Of a stretch of 64,000 nt of DNA, positions 36,056-45,722 are shown piece after piece; the stretch's first letter is position 1, and each line of letters begins with the position of its first letter. The stretch is taken from NCBI RefSeq assembly GCF_000253295.1, contig NC_015717.1, positions 1,798,001 through 1,862,000 on the forward strand. Reading direction: 5' to 3'. This DNA is from Hyphomicrobium sp. MC1. GTDB lineage: Bacteria; Pseudomonadota; Alphaproteobacteria; Rhizobiales; Hyphomicrobiaceae. The notes below the pieces were generated by a model that saw nothing but the letters and a program-made list of their open reading frames with translations, was not told where the DNA came from and did no database searches. A program made the position numbers and the translations under genes.

Positions 36056-37498
36056 ATGGCAGACCGCGTCAACGTCTCGTTCTTTCAGGAATTGATGGCC
36101 ACAGTTGCCGAGCAGGGGCGGGCGCTGCTGCCGAAAGCGCTGTTCCGCGACAGCGCCGGTGAATCGATCGAGGTTCTGTCGCGGGCGCTGATGTCGGGAC
36201 GGGGCGAAGCCTCAGGCGTTGCAATCGCGCGGCAGCTCCTCAATCAGCTCAAAAAGGCGAGCAGCGAAGAGCGGCTGGCGTTCTATCATTTTCTCGCCGA
36301 GGACCTGCAACCTGACGCCGCCGACGTCGCCGAAGCGGCGCGGAATTACCTCGACAACCCATCGGAGAAAACGCTCGGGCGGCTGCAGAGAGCCTCCTAC
36401 AGCCCGAGACTGGAATTTTTCCGGCGGCTCAACCTGGCGCCGGGAGCAACGGCTGAAATTGTGGCGCTGCGGGCTGACCTTGTTCGTCATATCAAGTCGG
36501 ACGAGGGGCTGGCTGCCGTTGATCGCGATCTCGAACGACTGCTCGGCTCATGGTTCAACCGCGGCTTTCTCGTGCTTCGCCGCATCGACTGGCAAACGCC
36601 CGCGGCGATCCTGGAAAAGATCATTCAATACGAAGCGGTGCACGAAATTCGCGGCTGGGATGACTTGCGCCGCCGTCTCGATCCGAAGGACCGGCGTTGC
36701 TTTGCGTTCTTTCATCCGGCGCTGGTCGATGAGCCGCTGATCTTCGTCGAAGTCGCGCTGATGCGCGATACGCCCGATGCGATCTCGACCGTGCTCGACG
36801 GCCGTTCAACCGACGATGATGCGCCACCGACGACGGCGGTGTTCTATTCGATCTCAAACTGCCAGGAGGGCCTCAAAGGCGTCTCGTTCGGCAACTTCCT
36901 TCTGAAGCAGGTGGTCGAAGACCTGGCGAGGGATGTTTCGACATTGAAGACGTTCGTGACGCTATCGCCGGCGCCGAGTTTCGCGCGTTGGGTCGATCGT
37001 GCGCTGGCAAGCGGCAGCGACGTGCCGGTCAGCGCCGAGGACCGCAAGGCGCTCACGCGCCTGCGCGATCCGCGCTGGGTCGAGGATGCCGTCAAGGATG
37101 CACCCGGCACGGACGAACTGAAGTCGGCGCTGATGGGGCTTGCCGCCTATTATTATCTCTCTGCGCGCTCGAGCGATGAACGCCCCGTCGATCAGGTTGC
37201 GCGCTTTCATCTCGGAAACGGCGCGCGGCTCGAACGGCTGAACTGGCTGGGCGATACATCCGAAAAGGGGCTGCGTGAGGCGCACGGCCTGATGGTCAAC
37301 TATCGCTACGATCTTGCAGAGATCGAGCGCAATCACGAGGCATATGCAGATCAGGGAACGGTCGCTGCCTCACGCGCCGTTCGCGGGCTTCTGCGGCCGC
37401 TGGCGAAGACAAAAGGCCTTGCTGCAATGCCAGAACTACTGGCGCTGCCCGGTGTTTCGAAGACGAAGCGTGTTCGCGGCGAGGAACCGCAATCCTAG
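36056..37498 (+). CDS. Malonyl-CoA decarboxylase
   Basis: A 480-residue enzyme that converts malonyl-CoA to acetyl-CoA and CO2. Family segments are clear: a helical N-terminal domain, then FAFFHPALVDEPLIFVEVAL near 220 and SISNCQEGLKGVSFGNFL near 265 in the GNAT-like catalytic domain, and LRDPRWVED. The start is placed at the ATG at 36056, since the frame from 35918 adds 46 residues of non-homologous sequence. The nearest purine-rich site is about 15 bases upstream, so initiation may be weak. No malonate transport or malonyl-CoA synthetase gene adjoins it. Confidence 0.93.
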   Translation: MADRVNVSFFQELMATVAEQGRALLPKALFRDSAGESIEVLSRALMSGRGEASGVAIARQLLNQLKKASSEERLAFYHFLAEDLQPDAADVAEAARNYLDNPSEKTLGRLQRASYSPRLEFFRRLNLAPGATAEIVALRADLVRHIKSDEGLAAVDRDLERLLGSWFNRGFLVLRRIDWQTPAAILEKIIQYEAVHEIRGWDDLRRRLDPKDRRCFAFFHPALVDEPLIFVEVALMRDTPDAISTVLDGRSTDDDAPPTTAVFYSISNCQEGLKGVSFGNFLLKQVVEDLARDVSTLKTFVTLSPAPSFARWVDRALASGSDVPVSAEDRKALTRLRDPRWVEDAVKDAPGTDELKSALMGLAAYYYLSARSSDERPVDQVARFHLGNGARLERLNWLGDTSEKGLREAHGLMVNYRYDLAEIERNHEAYADQGTVAASRAVRGLLRPLAKTKGLAAMPELLALPGVSKTKRVRGEEPQS

Positions 37499-37635
37499 TC
37501 GCACGGCGCGGCCGGGGCCGCCAAGGAGGCCCTTGTAAAGGCTATTTCCCCGTGCAGTATGGGTGCAAAGTATTGCGCTCTGCGCTGATATTCGGCTGCC
37601 GGATCGTAATGCAATTGTCATGATGAAGGTCCGCG

Positions 37636-38598
37636 ATGCGCTACGATCAAAACGACCGGGAAAGCAGCAATATCGAGGACCGTCGCGGTCAAGACGGCGG
37701 CGGTGGCGGTTTTCAGTTTCCGGGCGGCAATGGCATTCAAATTCCGATCGGCCGCGGTGGGTTCAGCATCACGACGCTGCTGATCATCGGTGCGGTGATG
37801 CTGTTCTTCGGCATCAACCCGCTCGACGTTCTGCTTGGACCGAATAGCCAGATTCAGATGCCGCGACTGCCGCAGACGACAGAGCGGCCCGATCGTTCGC
37901 CGTCGAACATTCCGGGTTTACCGGGATCGCAGTCGAAGACAGCCAACAACGACGATGCCGAGAAGGAGTTTATCGGCAAGGTTCTGGCCGATACCGAGGA
38001 TGTCTGGACGTCGGTGTTCAAGAGCTTCGGCCGCAATTATCCCGATCCCAAGCTGGTCATTTATAATGGTGCCACGCGCACGCAGTGTGGCGTCGGCCAG
38101 ACGGCGATGGGACCGTTCTATTGCCCGCTCGATCAGAAGGTCTACATCGACCTTGCGTTCTATGATGAGCTGAAGCGCCGCTTCAACGTGGCCGGAGATT
38201 TTGCGCAGGCTTACGTCATCGCGCACGAGGTTGGTCACCACGTCCAGAACCAGCTCGGCATTTTGCAGAAGGTGCAGGAGCTGAAGGAGCGCGCAGGCGA
38301 CGAAGCGACGGCCAACCAGATTCAGGTTCGGACCGAACTGCAAGCGGACTGCCTGGCCGGTGTGTGGGCCAATCTCAACGATCAGATGAAGAAGCGATTA
38401 CAGCCGGGCGACGTCGAAGAGGCGCTCAACGCTGCGTCTCAGATCGGTGATGATATGATCCAGAAACGGATGACGGGTCGCGTCGTGCCCGATGCATTCA
38501 CGCACGGCACGGCAGCACAGCGCGTCCACTGGTTCAAAGCCGGTCTGGAGTCGGGTCGCATGGATGCGTGCGATACGTTCAACACGGCCAGCCCGTAA
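37636..38598 (+). CDS. YpfJ-type neutral zinc metallopeptidase
   Basis: A 320-residue membrane-anchored protein. A Gly-rich, disordered N-terminus (1-45) precedes one membrane helix (about 47-65) and a linker. The peptidase domain has the zinc motif VIAHEVGHHVQNQ, a downstream ELQADCLAGVW segment with the probable third ligand Glu/Asp, and a C-terminal Cys. It matches the family of predicted metalloproteases represented by E. coli YpfJ. Substrate unknown. A strong terminator follows. Confidence 0.92.
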   Translation: MRYDQNDRESSNIEDRRGQDGGGGGFQFPGGNGIQIPIGRGGFSITTLLIIGAVMLFFGINPLDVLLGPNSQIQMPRLPQTTERPDRSPSNIPGLPGSQSKTANNDDAEKEFIGKVLADTEDVWTSVFKSFGRNYPDPKLVIYNGATRTQCGVGQTAMGPFYCPLDQKVYIDLAFYDELKRRFNVAGDFAQAYVIAHEVGHHVQNQLGILQKVQELKERAGDEATANQIQVRTELQADCLAGVWANLNDQMKKRLQPGDVEEALNAASQIGDDMIQKRMTGRVVPDAFTHGTAAQRVHWFKAGLESGRMDACDTFNTASP

Positions 38599-38613
38599 CT
38601 CGCCGAGCGCATG

Positions 38614-38645
38614 AAAAAGGGCCGTCCCGGACGGCCCCTTTTTTT
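38614..38645. terminator. Strong terminator between convergent genes
   Basis: AAAAAGGGCCGT pairs with ACGGCCCcTTTTT around a five-base loop (38614-38645), with A and T runs on both sides. It can serve both the metallopeptidase gene and the opposing SPOR-like gene. Confidence 0.92.
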
Positions 38646-38696
38646 GTGTGCGGGCAACCAAATAGAGAAAGCCCGCCGCTTTCTTGTAGACGAGTT

Positions 38697-39500
38697 TTAG
38701 AGCACGTTGCCGCGATAATCGCTGACCTTGCAGCTGATCGATTGTGCCAGAAGCTCTTTGCAGAGCTTACGTGCTTCAGCCTTCGACTTTACCGGTCCGG
38801 CAATCAAACCGTAATTCGGATTGCCCGCGGTACCAACGTCGGCATAGCGGGCTTTCAATTGGCTGAGCTGCTCGGGGTGAATTTGCGACAGAGCTCCCCA
38901 AGTGATCCGTAGACCGTCGATCGAAGGATCGGTTGCGATCTGGATGCCGTAGGGGTGCGGTGCCGGTTTCACGACGGCCGGACCGAACGAAATCGGCTTG
39001 TTTGCGGACTTCTTATCAACGCTGCCGGTTTCGATCGGCGCGCCGACGCGTGGCGTCGAGTTGATGATCTTCGGCGGAGCAGGGCCGCCATCTGCGTCAT
39101 CGACCGGGGCGGCGTCCGTGCCTGTGGGCTGGTCGGCCGATGCGGTGGTCGTGACAGCCGGCGCCTGGGCAACGCGGATCTTGTCGTCAAGCGCTGCCAC
39201 TTGCGAACTCAGTTGCTCGGTGTGGGTCGCTTGCGTCGCGACATCGGCTTTGACCATCGAAATATCGCTTTCGATCTTGCTCAGCGACGCTTTCAGGGTC
39301 TCGACGTCCGCGGAGACCTTCATGACGGTCGTCTCGGCTGCGTGCTGACGGCCATGCGACAGATCGGGAAGGAGCTGCGGCGCAAAAAAAGCGATGCCAA
39401 GATATCCGAGGCCTGCAACACCGAGTACGGCCCAAGCGGCCGAATAGGGCGAAGCGTTGGCTTTCGGGCGCATCGGCTTATCGGTTGCGGGCTTCGTCAT
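38697..39500 (-). CDS. SPOR-like envelope protein with coiled coil
   Basis: A 267-residue protein. The ATG at 39500 gives MTKPATDKPMRPK, a short cytoplasmic tail, then a membrane helix (about 20-42), a coiled coil (about 58-110), a Pro/Ala-rich linker and a C-terminal domain. That domain resembles SPOR repeats: PNYGLIAGPVKSKAEARKLCKEL, with two cysteines nine residues apart (C-x9-C). SPOR domains bind glycan strands stripped of peptides at division sites. The next gene leftward converges on it, and it is divergent from glmU, a peptidoglycan precursor gene. The assignment is from pattern only. Confidence 0.7.
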   Translation of the reverse strand: MTKPATDKPMRPKANASPYSAAWAVLGVAGLGYLGIAFFAPQLLPDLSHGRQHAAETTVMKVSADVETLKASLSKIESDISMVKADVATQATHTEQLSSQVAALDDKIRVAQAPAVTTTASADQPTGTDAAPVDDADGGPAPPKIINSTPRVGAPIETGSVDKKSANKPISFGPAVVKPAPHPYGIQIATDPSIDGLRITWGALSQIHPEQLSQLKARYADVGTAGNPNYGLIAGPVKSKAEARKLCKELLAQSISCKVSDYRGNVL

Positions 39501-39862
39501 GGCGTGTGTCGTCCTACTGCCTTGCGGGTGCTCCGTGTGGCCGGAGCTTCCCCGAATCATTTTCACTACGTGGATGAGGTTGGTTCGGCCTTGCGGCTGC
39601 CGCAATGGCATGGCGGGGGAAACATGCGCGAAGCTGTGGACGAAGGCCGAGATGCTGCAGATCGGCTATCCGTCAGTAAAACCACGGCAAAGCGGCTGTG
39701 GCGGCATTTGGTCAAGCCATCTTTCCAAGGCGACTGAAGCGGTTGCGGATGCAGGCCTTGCAGCGCATGGAGGGCAGGCGGTATGGCAGGAGCGGGCTGT
39801 GCGCGCGGGCATCTTGGCGTTCGCGTTCAGACCCAGGCTGTAGTTGAAACGCAAGGTCATCC
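39501..39862. promoter_or_regulatory. Divergent intergenic region, glmU leader
   Basis: A 362-base gap between the SPOR-like gene and glmU that must carry both promoters. No clear promoter boxes, small gene or ribozyme-like fold is apparent. The glmS riboswitch-ribozyme of Firmicutes is not expected or seen. Confidence 0.45.
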
Positions 39863-41224
39863 ATGAGTCCCCGGCCCTGTCTCTATGTCGTGCTTGCCGC
39901 TGGCAAGGGCACACGGATGAAGTCGTCGCTGCCAAAGGTGCTTCACAAGATTGCCGGGCAGTCGATGTTGGCGCACGTTCTTGGAACGGCGTCCTCGACC
40001 GGCGGCAGATTTGCTGTCGTGGTAGCTCTCGGTGCTGAGGCCGTTGCTGCAGAAGCGAAACGGCTCGTCCCGGATGTTCAGATATTCGAGCAGGCGAACC
40101 AACGCGGGACGGCGGATGCTGTGCTGGCGGCCAAACCTGCGTTTCTGGATAGCAAAGGCCTCGACGTTATCGTGCTGTTTGCCGATACGCCGCTCGTCCG
40201 GCCGGAAGTGATCGCCGAGATGCGCGATGCTCTGGATGGTGGTGCTGGGATTTCGGTGCTGGGCTTTCGACCGAAGGACCCCACGGGCTACGGCCGGTTG
40301 CTGCTCGACGATACTGGCGCATTGACAGCGATCCGTGAGGAGAAGGACGCGAGCGATGCGGAGCGAAATATCGATCTCTGCAACTCAGGTGTCATGGCCT
40401 TTCGAGTGCCGGATCTTGCCGGTCTGCTGGCGCGCATCGGCTGCGACAATGCGAAGGGCGAATTCTATCTCACAGACGCCGTGGCGGTCGGTCGCGAGGC
40501 CGGTGTGCGTGCGACGGTTGTCGTATGCGACGAGCACGATGTCGTTGGCGTCAATAGCCGAGAGCAACTCGCGCAGGCTGAAGCGATATGGCAGCGGCGT
40601 ATGCGTTCGAAGTTCATGCGCGACGGCGTGACGATGATTGCGCCGGAGACGGTTTGGCTGAGTTTCGACACCAGGATCGCGGGCGACGTCAGGATTGAGC
40701 CGAATGTCATATTTGGGCCAGGCGTCACTGTCGAAGAAGGTGCCGAAATACTGGGGTTTTGCCATGTCGAAGGGGCAGTCGTCGGCAAGGGTGCCAGACT
40801 TGGCCCATTCGCACGGCTGAGGCCGGGAGCACGTCTCGGTGAGAATGTTCACATCGGCAATTTCGTCGAGGTCAAGAATGTGACGCTCGGGGCAGGAGCC
40901 AAAGCAAATCATCTCTCTTATCTGGGCGATGGTAGCGTCGGCGCGGGGGCGAACATCGGCGCAGGCACGATCTTCTGCAACTACGATGGCTTTAACAAGC
41001 AGCTGACGGAGATCGGAGAGGAAGCGTTCGTTGGGTCGAATTCGTCGCTTGTGGCGCCGGTAAAGATCGGGAAGGGCGCCTACATCGGTTCAGGAAGTGT
41101 CATCACCAAGGATGTCAGCCCCGGCGCGCTGGCGCTGGAGCGGAACGTGCAGGAGGAGCGACCGGGGTGGGCAGAGAAATTCCGCATCATGATGTCCCGT
41201 CGCAAAGCAGCGCAAAAAAAGTAA
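39863..41224 (+). CDS. glmU: Bifunctional GlmU: GlcN-1-P acetyltransferase / GlcNAc-1-P uridyltransferase
   Basis: A 453-residue cytoplasmic enzyme that makes UDP-GlcNAc for peptidoglycan and lipopolysaccharide. The N-terminal nucleotidyltransferase shows LAAGKGTRMKSSLPKVLHK. The C-terminal left-handed beta-helix shows RPGARLGENVHIGNFVEVKN and NYDGFNKQ, the acetyltransferase active region. Length and order are normal. It is followed by glmS after 128 bases in the same direction. Confidence 0.97.
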   Translation: MSPRPCLYVVLAAGKGTRMKSSLPKVLHKIAGQSMLAHVLGTASSTGGRFAVVVALGAEAVAAEAKRLVPDVQIFEQANQRGTADAVLAAKPAFLDSKGLDVIVLFADTPLVRPEVIAEMRDALDGGAGISVLGFRPKDPTGYGRLLLDDTGALTAIREEKDASDAERNIDLCNSGVMAFRVPDLAGLLARIGCDNAKGEFYLTDAVAVGREAGVRATVVVCDEHDVVGVNSREQLAQAEAIWQRRMRSKFMRDGVTMIAPETVWLSFDTRIAGDVRIEPNVIFGPGVTVEEGAEILGFCHVEGAVVGKGARLGPFARLRPGARLGENVHIGNFVEVKNVTLGAGAKANHLSYLGDGSVGAGANIGAGTIFCNYDGFNKQLTEIGEEAFVGSNSSLVAPVKIGKGAYIGSGSVITKDVSPGALALERNVQEERPGWAEKFRIMMSRRKAAQKK

Positions 41225-41352
41225 CTGTTAACCAGTTTCGGAATTTGCGTGCGTTCGTCAGGTGCGACGCTTTGAAATATACTGTGATTTGAGAACGTCC
41301 TTAACCGGCTTCATCGTCGGATACGGGGAAGCGCATTCGGGGGACCGGTCCA

Positions 41353-43173
41353 ATGTGTGGGATCGTCGGAATTCTCGGGAAATCGTCGGTTTCGACCAAT
41401 CTGGTCGATGCCCTGCGGCGGCTCGAATACCGTGGATATGATTCGGCCGGCATCGCGACGGTCGAAGGCACAGGTATTGAGCGCCGGCGTGCCGAGGGCA
41501 AACTTCGCAATCTCGAAAAGCGGCTGATCTCTGAGCCGTTGGGGGGTCGCACAGGCATTGGCCATACGCGCTGGGCGACGCATGGACGTCCGACGGAGCG
41601 CAATGCGCATCCGCACATGACGGGCAAAGTGTCTGTCGTCCATAACGGCATCATCGAGAATTTCCGCGAGCTGCGGACGCAGCTTGAGGCGAAGGGCCAC
41701 AAGTTCGAGACCGACACGGACACCGAAGCCGTCGTTCATCTCATCACGGAAGAGATGGATCGAGGTGCGAAGCCCATCGAGGCCGTCCGCAATGCTTTGC
41801 AGCATTTGCAGGGGGCTTTTGCGCTCGGCATCATTTTCGCGGGCGAAGAGGATCTGATGATCGCGGCGCGAAAGGGTTCGCCGCTCGCAATCGGGCACGG
41901 TTCCGGCGAAATGTATCTCGGTTCGGACGCCATCGCCCTTGCACCGTTCACGGATGCAATCACTTATCTTGAGGAAGGCGACTGGGCTGTTCTGCGCCGT
42001 TCGGGCGCCGAGATCTTCAATATCGACGGTGTCCGCGTTGAGCGGCCGCTCGTCAAAGCCGTTGCGAGTTCTCTGTTGATCGACAAGGGCAACTATCGCC
42101 ATTTCATGGCGAAGGAAATTCACGAGCAGCCGGAGGTGATTTCGCACACGCTGGCGAATTACCTCGACATGACGGCTGGGCGCGTTCGTTTTCCCGATCT
42201 CGGCGTCGATCTATCGACGATCAGCCGGGTTACGATCTCGGCGTGCGGCACGGCCTATTATGCCGGGCTCGTCGCAAAATACTGGATCGAGCGGTTCGCG
42301 CGCGTCCCGGTCGATATCGATGTCGCGTCCGAAATGCGTTATCGCGAGGCGCCGCTGCCGGAAAACGGCCTGGCGGTCTTCGTTTCTCAATCCGGCGAGA
42401 CGGCTGATACGCTCGCGACGCTTCGGTACGCGAAGGCCAATGGCCAACGTATTGCGTCCATCGTGAACGTCCGGACGTCGACGATCGCGCGCGAATCACA
42501 TGCCGCGTTGCCGACGCTGGCAGGGCCGGAAATCGGGGTTGCGTCGACAAAAGCGTTCACTTGCCAGCTTTCGGTTCTGGCTTGTCTCGCAATTGCGATC
42601 GCCCGGGCGCGGAACACGATCACGGCTGAGCAGGAGGCATCTCTCATCAAATCTTTGATGGAAGTGCCCCGGCATGTGGCGTCCATTCTGAGGAGCGATG
42701 AGGCCTACCTGGCCGTCGCTCACGAACTGGCAAAAGCGGACGATGTGCTGTACCTGGGGCGTGGGTCGAGCTTCCCCATCGCCCTCGAAGGCGCGTTGAA
42801 ACTCAAGGAAATTTCTTACATCCACGCCGAGGGCTACGCCGCTGGTGAGCTGAAGCACGGTCCCATCGCGCTGATCGACGAAAGCGTGCCGGTCGTCGTG
42901 GTGGCACCGGAGGACGAACTGTTCGAAAAAACGGTTTCGAACCTTCAGGAGGTTGCGGCGCGGGGCGGGCAGGTCGTCCTGATTTCGGATGCCGATCCGG
43001 ATAAGGCCGGATGTAAACTTGCCGGGCATATCCCGATGCCAAAGGTTGACCCATTTGTCGCGCCAATGATCTATGCTGTTCCTACTCAGCTCATCGCCTA
43101 TCAGACGGCGGTGCTGATGGGGACCGACGTTGACCAACCCAGGAATCTGGCGAAGTCAGTTACGGTGGAGTAG
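41353..43173 (+). CDS. glmS: Glutamine--fructose-6-phosphate aminotransferase GlmS
   Basis: A 606-residue enzyme that makes glucosamine-6-phosphate from fructose-6-phosphate and glutamine, the first step to UDP-GlcNAc. The N-terminal nucleophile Cys2 (MCGIVGILG) starts the glutaminase domain. Two SIS sugar-isomerase domains follow, with FVSQSGETADTLA and GRGSSFPIALEGALKLKE, and the conserved C-terminal NLAKSVTVE. It follows glmU, so the two steps are co-regulated by position. Confidence 0.97.
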   Translation: MCGIVGILGKSSVSTNLVDALRRLEYRGYDSAGIATVEGTGIERRRAEGKLRNLEKRLISEPLGGRTGIGHTRWATHGRPTERNAHPHMTGKVSVVHNGIIENFRELRTQLEAKGHKFETDTDTEAVVHLITEEMDRGAKPIEAVRNALQHLQGAFALGIIFAGEEDLMIAARKGSPLAIGHGSGEMYLGSDAIALAPFTDAITYLEEGDWAVLRRSGAEIFNIDGVRVERPLVKAVASSLLIDKGNYRHFMAKEIHEQPEVISHTLANYLDMTAGRVRFPDLGVDLSTISRVTISACGTAYYAGLVAKYWIERFARVPVDIDVASEMRYREAPLPENGLAVFVSQSGETADTLATLRYAKANGQRIASIVNVRTSTIARESHAALPTLAGPEIGVASTKAFTCQLSVLACLAIAIARARNTITAEQEASLIKSLMEVPRHVASILRSDEAYLAVAHELAKADDVLYLGRGSSFPIALEGALKLKEISYIHAEGYAAGELKHGPIALIDESVPVVVVAPEDELFEKTVSNLQEVAARGGQVVLISDADPDKAGCKLAGHIPMPKVDPFVAPMIYAVPTQLIAYQTAVLMGTDVDQPRNLAKSVTVE

Positions 43174-43293
43174 CCCAAAGCCGGCGCATTGGGGGTGGGG
43201 GCCCTTAATTCGCCTCGTTCCGCTGGTTCAATTATCAGCGCGAAGGGAGGGTTACGCCACTTCAGAACGTGACCATTGGGGAAGGTACGGGAG

Positions 43294-44673
43294 ATGACGC
43301 AATTCCAAGTGCTCGCGCGCCAGGCGGCGCTCGCTGCTACTGTGGCGTGCGTATTTGCAAGCACCCTTGCGGTTTGGCCGTCTATCGGCGAGGCGCGTAA
43401 GGCAAAAGCAGCGAGCGGGCCTGCAGGTCCGTCGGCGCAAGGTCCGCAGGCTGGTGCGGGTGGCGATGCCGCTCAGAAGGCTGCCGAGACCGAAGCGGCC
43501 AAAAAAGCCTATGATGCCGGCCTCAAGGCTTATGCCGCCGGGAAATTCAAGCCGTCGATCGAACAGCTATCGGTGGCGATTAAATCCGGCAAGCTGTCGT
43601 CGCCGGAATTGGCCAAGGCAATGTTCACACGCGGCCGGGCCTACAAAAAGGACAATCAAGCAGGTCTGGCGATTTCCGATCTCACAAGCGCGATCTGGCT
43701 GAAAAACGGATTGAGCCCCGATGAGCAGAAGTCGGCGATGGCCGAGCGGTCAGAGGCCTACAGCATGGCCGGCCTTTCGGATACCGGCAGCCGACCCGAC
43801 CAGCGCGTTATCGGCACACCTGCCGTCGCTTCAGCACCGGCGTCGAATGTGACTGCGAATGCAGCGCCAGGACCGAACGCCGGTTCCGCAGGGCTGTCGG
43901 CCGCGGCCGTCGCCGAGGCCGCCAATGCCCAGAAGGCAGCCGCCAATACGGACGCGGCGTCGGCTGAGAGCACACCTTCGCCCGTCAACGGCGAAACGAC
44001 ACTTCAGTCTGCAGCTGCTGGCAATATCGCCGGGACCCCGGCAAAGCCTGCGTCATCGGGCATTGCGGGCTTCTTCGGCTGGGGACAGTCGTCCGCGCCG
44101 CAGTCACAACCGGAGCCCGCGCCTGTCGCAGCAGCGCCAAGCACAGGATCGTCATTCACTCAGACGGTCACCGCCATTCCGGGCAATGTGTCCGGTTTCT
44201 TCTCAAACATATTCAGCGGCGGCGGCTCGTCAACGCCAGCGCCAGCGCCCGCAGCACCGCCACCGGCTGGCGTGACGACGGCATCGACCGTTGCGGTTGC
44301 GCCCGAGACATCAAGCTGGAGCAGTGCGACGACTGTTGCAAACCACGGCCAACATGACGTGATCCGCGCCGAGAAGGCATCCTATTCGCGAGAAGCGCAA
44401 CCTGTTGCTCCTGTCGTGACGAAGGGCAAGTTCAAGATCCATATCGCGGCGCTGCGCTCGAAGGCTCAGGCCGATGCGTTGGCTCAGAAGCTCATGGCGG
44501 AGCACGGCGCGGAGCTTGGCAATCATCGGCCGGTCGTCGATTCCGCAGTGATTGGCAGCATGGGCACCTTCTATCGGGTCCGTATCGGCGGCTATGCTTC
44601 GCAAGCCGAGCCGCGAAGCCTCTGCAACAAACTCAGAAGCAGTGGCCTTGACTGTCTGGTCGTGACAAACTGA
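43294..44673 (+). CDS. Secreted TPR- and SPOR-domain protein
   Basis: A 459-residue envelope protein. The ATG at 43294 with GGAAGG upstream gives a signal peptide or anchor ending near GEARKAKA. Residues 75-155 form two to three TPR-like helices (AYDAGLKAYAAGKFKPSIEQL, AMFTRGRAYKKDNQ, DEQKSAMAERSEAY). A long Ala/Pro/Ser-rich linker follows. The C-terminus is a SPOR domain, GKFKIHIAALRSKAQADALA to SSGLDCLVVTN, with a C-x9-C pair like that in the protein at 38697-39500. It lies 120 bases after glmS and probably acts at the peptidoglycan. Confidence 0.8.
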   Translation: MTQFQVLARQAALAATVACVFASTLAVWPSIGEARKAKAASGPAGPSAQGPQAGAGGDAAQKAAETEAAKKAYDAGLKAYAAGKFKPSIEQLSVAIKSGKLSSPELAKAMFTRGRAYKKDNQAGLAISDLTSAIWLKNGLSPDEQKSAMAERSEAYSMAGLSDTGSRPDQRVIGTPAVASAPASNVTANAAPGPNAGSAGLSAAAVAEAANAQKAAANTDAASAESTPSPVNGETTLQSAAAGNIAGTPAKPASSGIAGFFGWGQSSAPQSQPEPAPVAAAPSTGSSFTQTVTAIPGNVSGFFSNIFSGGGSSTPAPAPAAPPPAGVTTASTVAVAPETSSWSSATTVANHGQHDVIRAEKASYSREAQPVAPVVTKGKFKIHIAALRSKAQADALAQKLMAEHGAELGNHRPVVDSAVIGSMGTFYRVRIGGYASQAEPRSLCNKLRSSGLDCLVVTN

Positions 44674-44718
44674 GGGATGCCCGTCCCTCCGTCGGGTTTG
44701 ATGCTCGAGTAGGAGAGA

Positions 44719-45549
44719 ATGGTTCCTCCCCCGGTTGATCCTGAGCACGATGTCCGTCGCGTGATGGGCGTTACGCCGTCCGACGCGCAATTGACAGCGG
44801 GCCTCAAGCGCCTTGCGAGCGACAGCGGAAAAACAGGCTGGCGGCTCGGCTCGCGTTTTCGCAACGCGTTCCTGACGGGCCTCGTCATCGTCGGCCCCGT
44901 CACCATTACGCTTTGGCTGATGTGGGGCGTGATCCATTGGATCGACGCCTGGATCAAGCCGCTCTTGCCGACTTGGTTCAATCCCGACACCTATTTGCCA
45001 TTTCCGGTTCCGGGCTTCGGGCTGGTCATCGCCGTTTTCGGTTTGACACTCATCGGCGCGCTCGCTGCAAACCTTCTCGGCCGTGCGCTGGTGTCTTCCG
45101 GCGAACTGATGATGTCGCGCACGCCGATCGTCCGTAACGTTTACGGCGCGCTTAAGCAGATCTTTGAGAGCGTGATCTCGACGACGGGTCCGAGCCAAAG
45201 CTTTCAGAAGGTGGGGATGATCGAATTCCCCTCGAAGGAGATCTGGAGCCTCGTGTTCGTGACGGGCGAGACGACCGGCGAGATCAAGGACGTGCAACCC
45301 GGCGGTGAGGGCGATCTGTTGACCGTCTTCATGCCGACCGGCATCGTGCCGCCGACGGGCTTCATCTGTTTTGTGCCGCGCTCGAACGTGGTGTTCCTGA
45401 ACATGACGGTCGAGGAAGCGGCCAAGATCATTCTATCGGGCGGCATCGTCATGCCGAATACCGAGCAGGAAAAGCTCAAGCTTCTTGCTGAGGCTGCCGC
45501 GAAGAAAAAATCACGCTTCCGGCGCGGTGGCGACAAGCCGGCTGCTTAG
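44719..45549 (+). CDS. DUF502 inner-membrane protein
   Basis: A 276-residue protein of the DUF502 family. Two membrane helices (about 53-78 and 98-123) follow a polar N-terminus. The family segment MMSRTPIVRNVYGALKQI and the C-terminal FMPTGIVPPTGFICFVPR region are clear. AGGAG sits five bases before the ATG. Function is unknown, with roles in envelope or transport suggested for relatives. It is separated from recG by a palindromic repeat element. Confidence 0.9.
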   Translation: MVPPPVDPEHDVRRVMGVTPSDAQLTAGLKRLASDSGKTGWRLGSRFRNAFLTGLVIVGPVTITLWLMWGVIHWIDAWIKPLLPTWFNPDTYLPFPVPGFGLVIAVFGLTLIGALAANLLGRALVSSGELMMSRTPIVRNVYGALKQIFESVISTTGPSQSFQKVGMIEFPSKEIWSLVFVTGETTGEIKDVQPGGEGDLLTVFMPTGIVPPTGFICFVPRSNVVFLNMTVEEAAKIILSGGIVMPNTEQEKLKLLAEAAAKKKSRFRRGGDKPAA

Positions 45550-45561
45550 ATATCCGATTAA

Positions 45562-45661
45562 CCCTCCCCCTTGCGGGGAGGGTGGCGCAAAGCGCCGGGT
45601 GGGGGGCTGCGATCAAGAGCCGATAGCCCCCACCCCTAACCCCTCCCCGCAAGGGGGAGGG
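45562..45661. repeat. 100-base palindromic intergenic element
   Basis: The outer arms, 45562-45582 and 45641-45661, are a perfect 21-base inverted repeat, and each arm is itself a hairpin (CCCTCCCC with GGGGAGGG). A second inverted pair inside (GGGTGGGGGGCT with AGCCCCCACCC) completes a nested palindrome. Elements of this form are common between genes in Hyphomicrobiales. Here it lies between convergent genes and could act as a terminator for both. Confidence 0.92.
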
Positions 45662-45722
45662 GAATTTTGATGACGATCTTGAACGTTCGGACGCGGTGAG
45701 CGCTTGGGTGTCTTCGGCCGAT

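Noticed and set aside
39501..39862. glmS-type ribozyme or riboswitch near glmU-glmS
   Set aside because: No fitting structure is visible, and the known ribozyme precedes glmS in Firmicutes.
45562..45661. CRISPR array or insertion-sequence ends
   Set aside because: The arms occur once as an inverted pair, with no regular spacers and no transposase gene.
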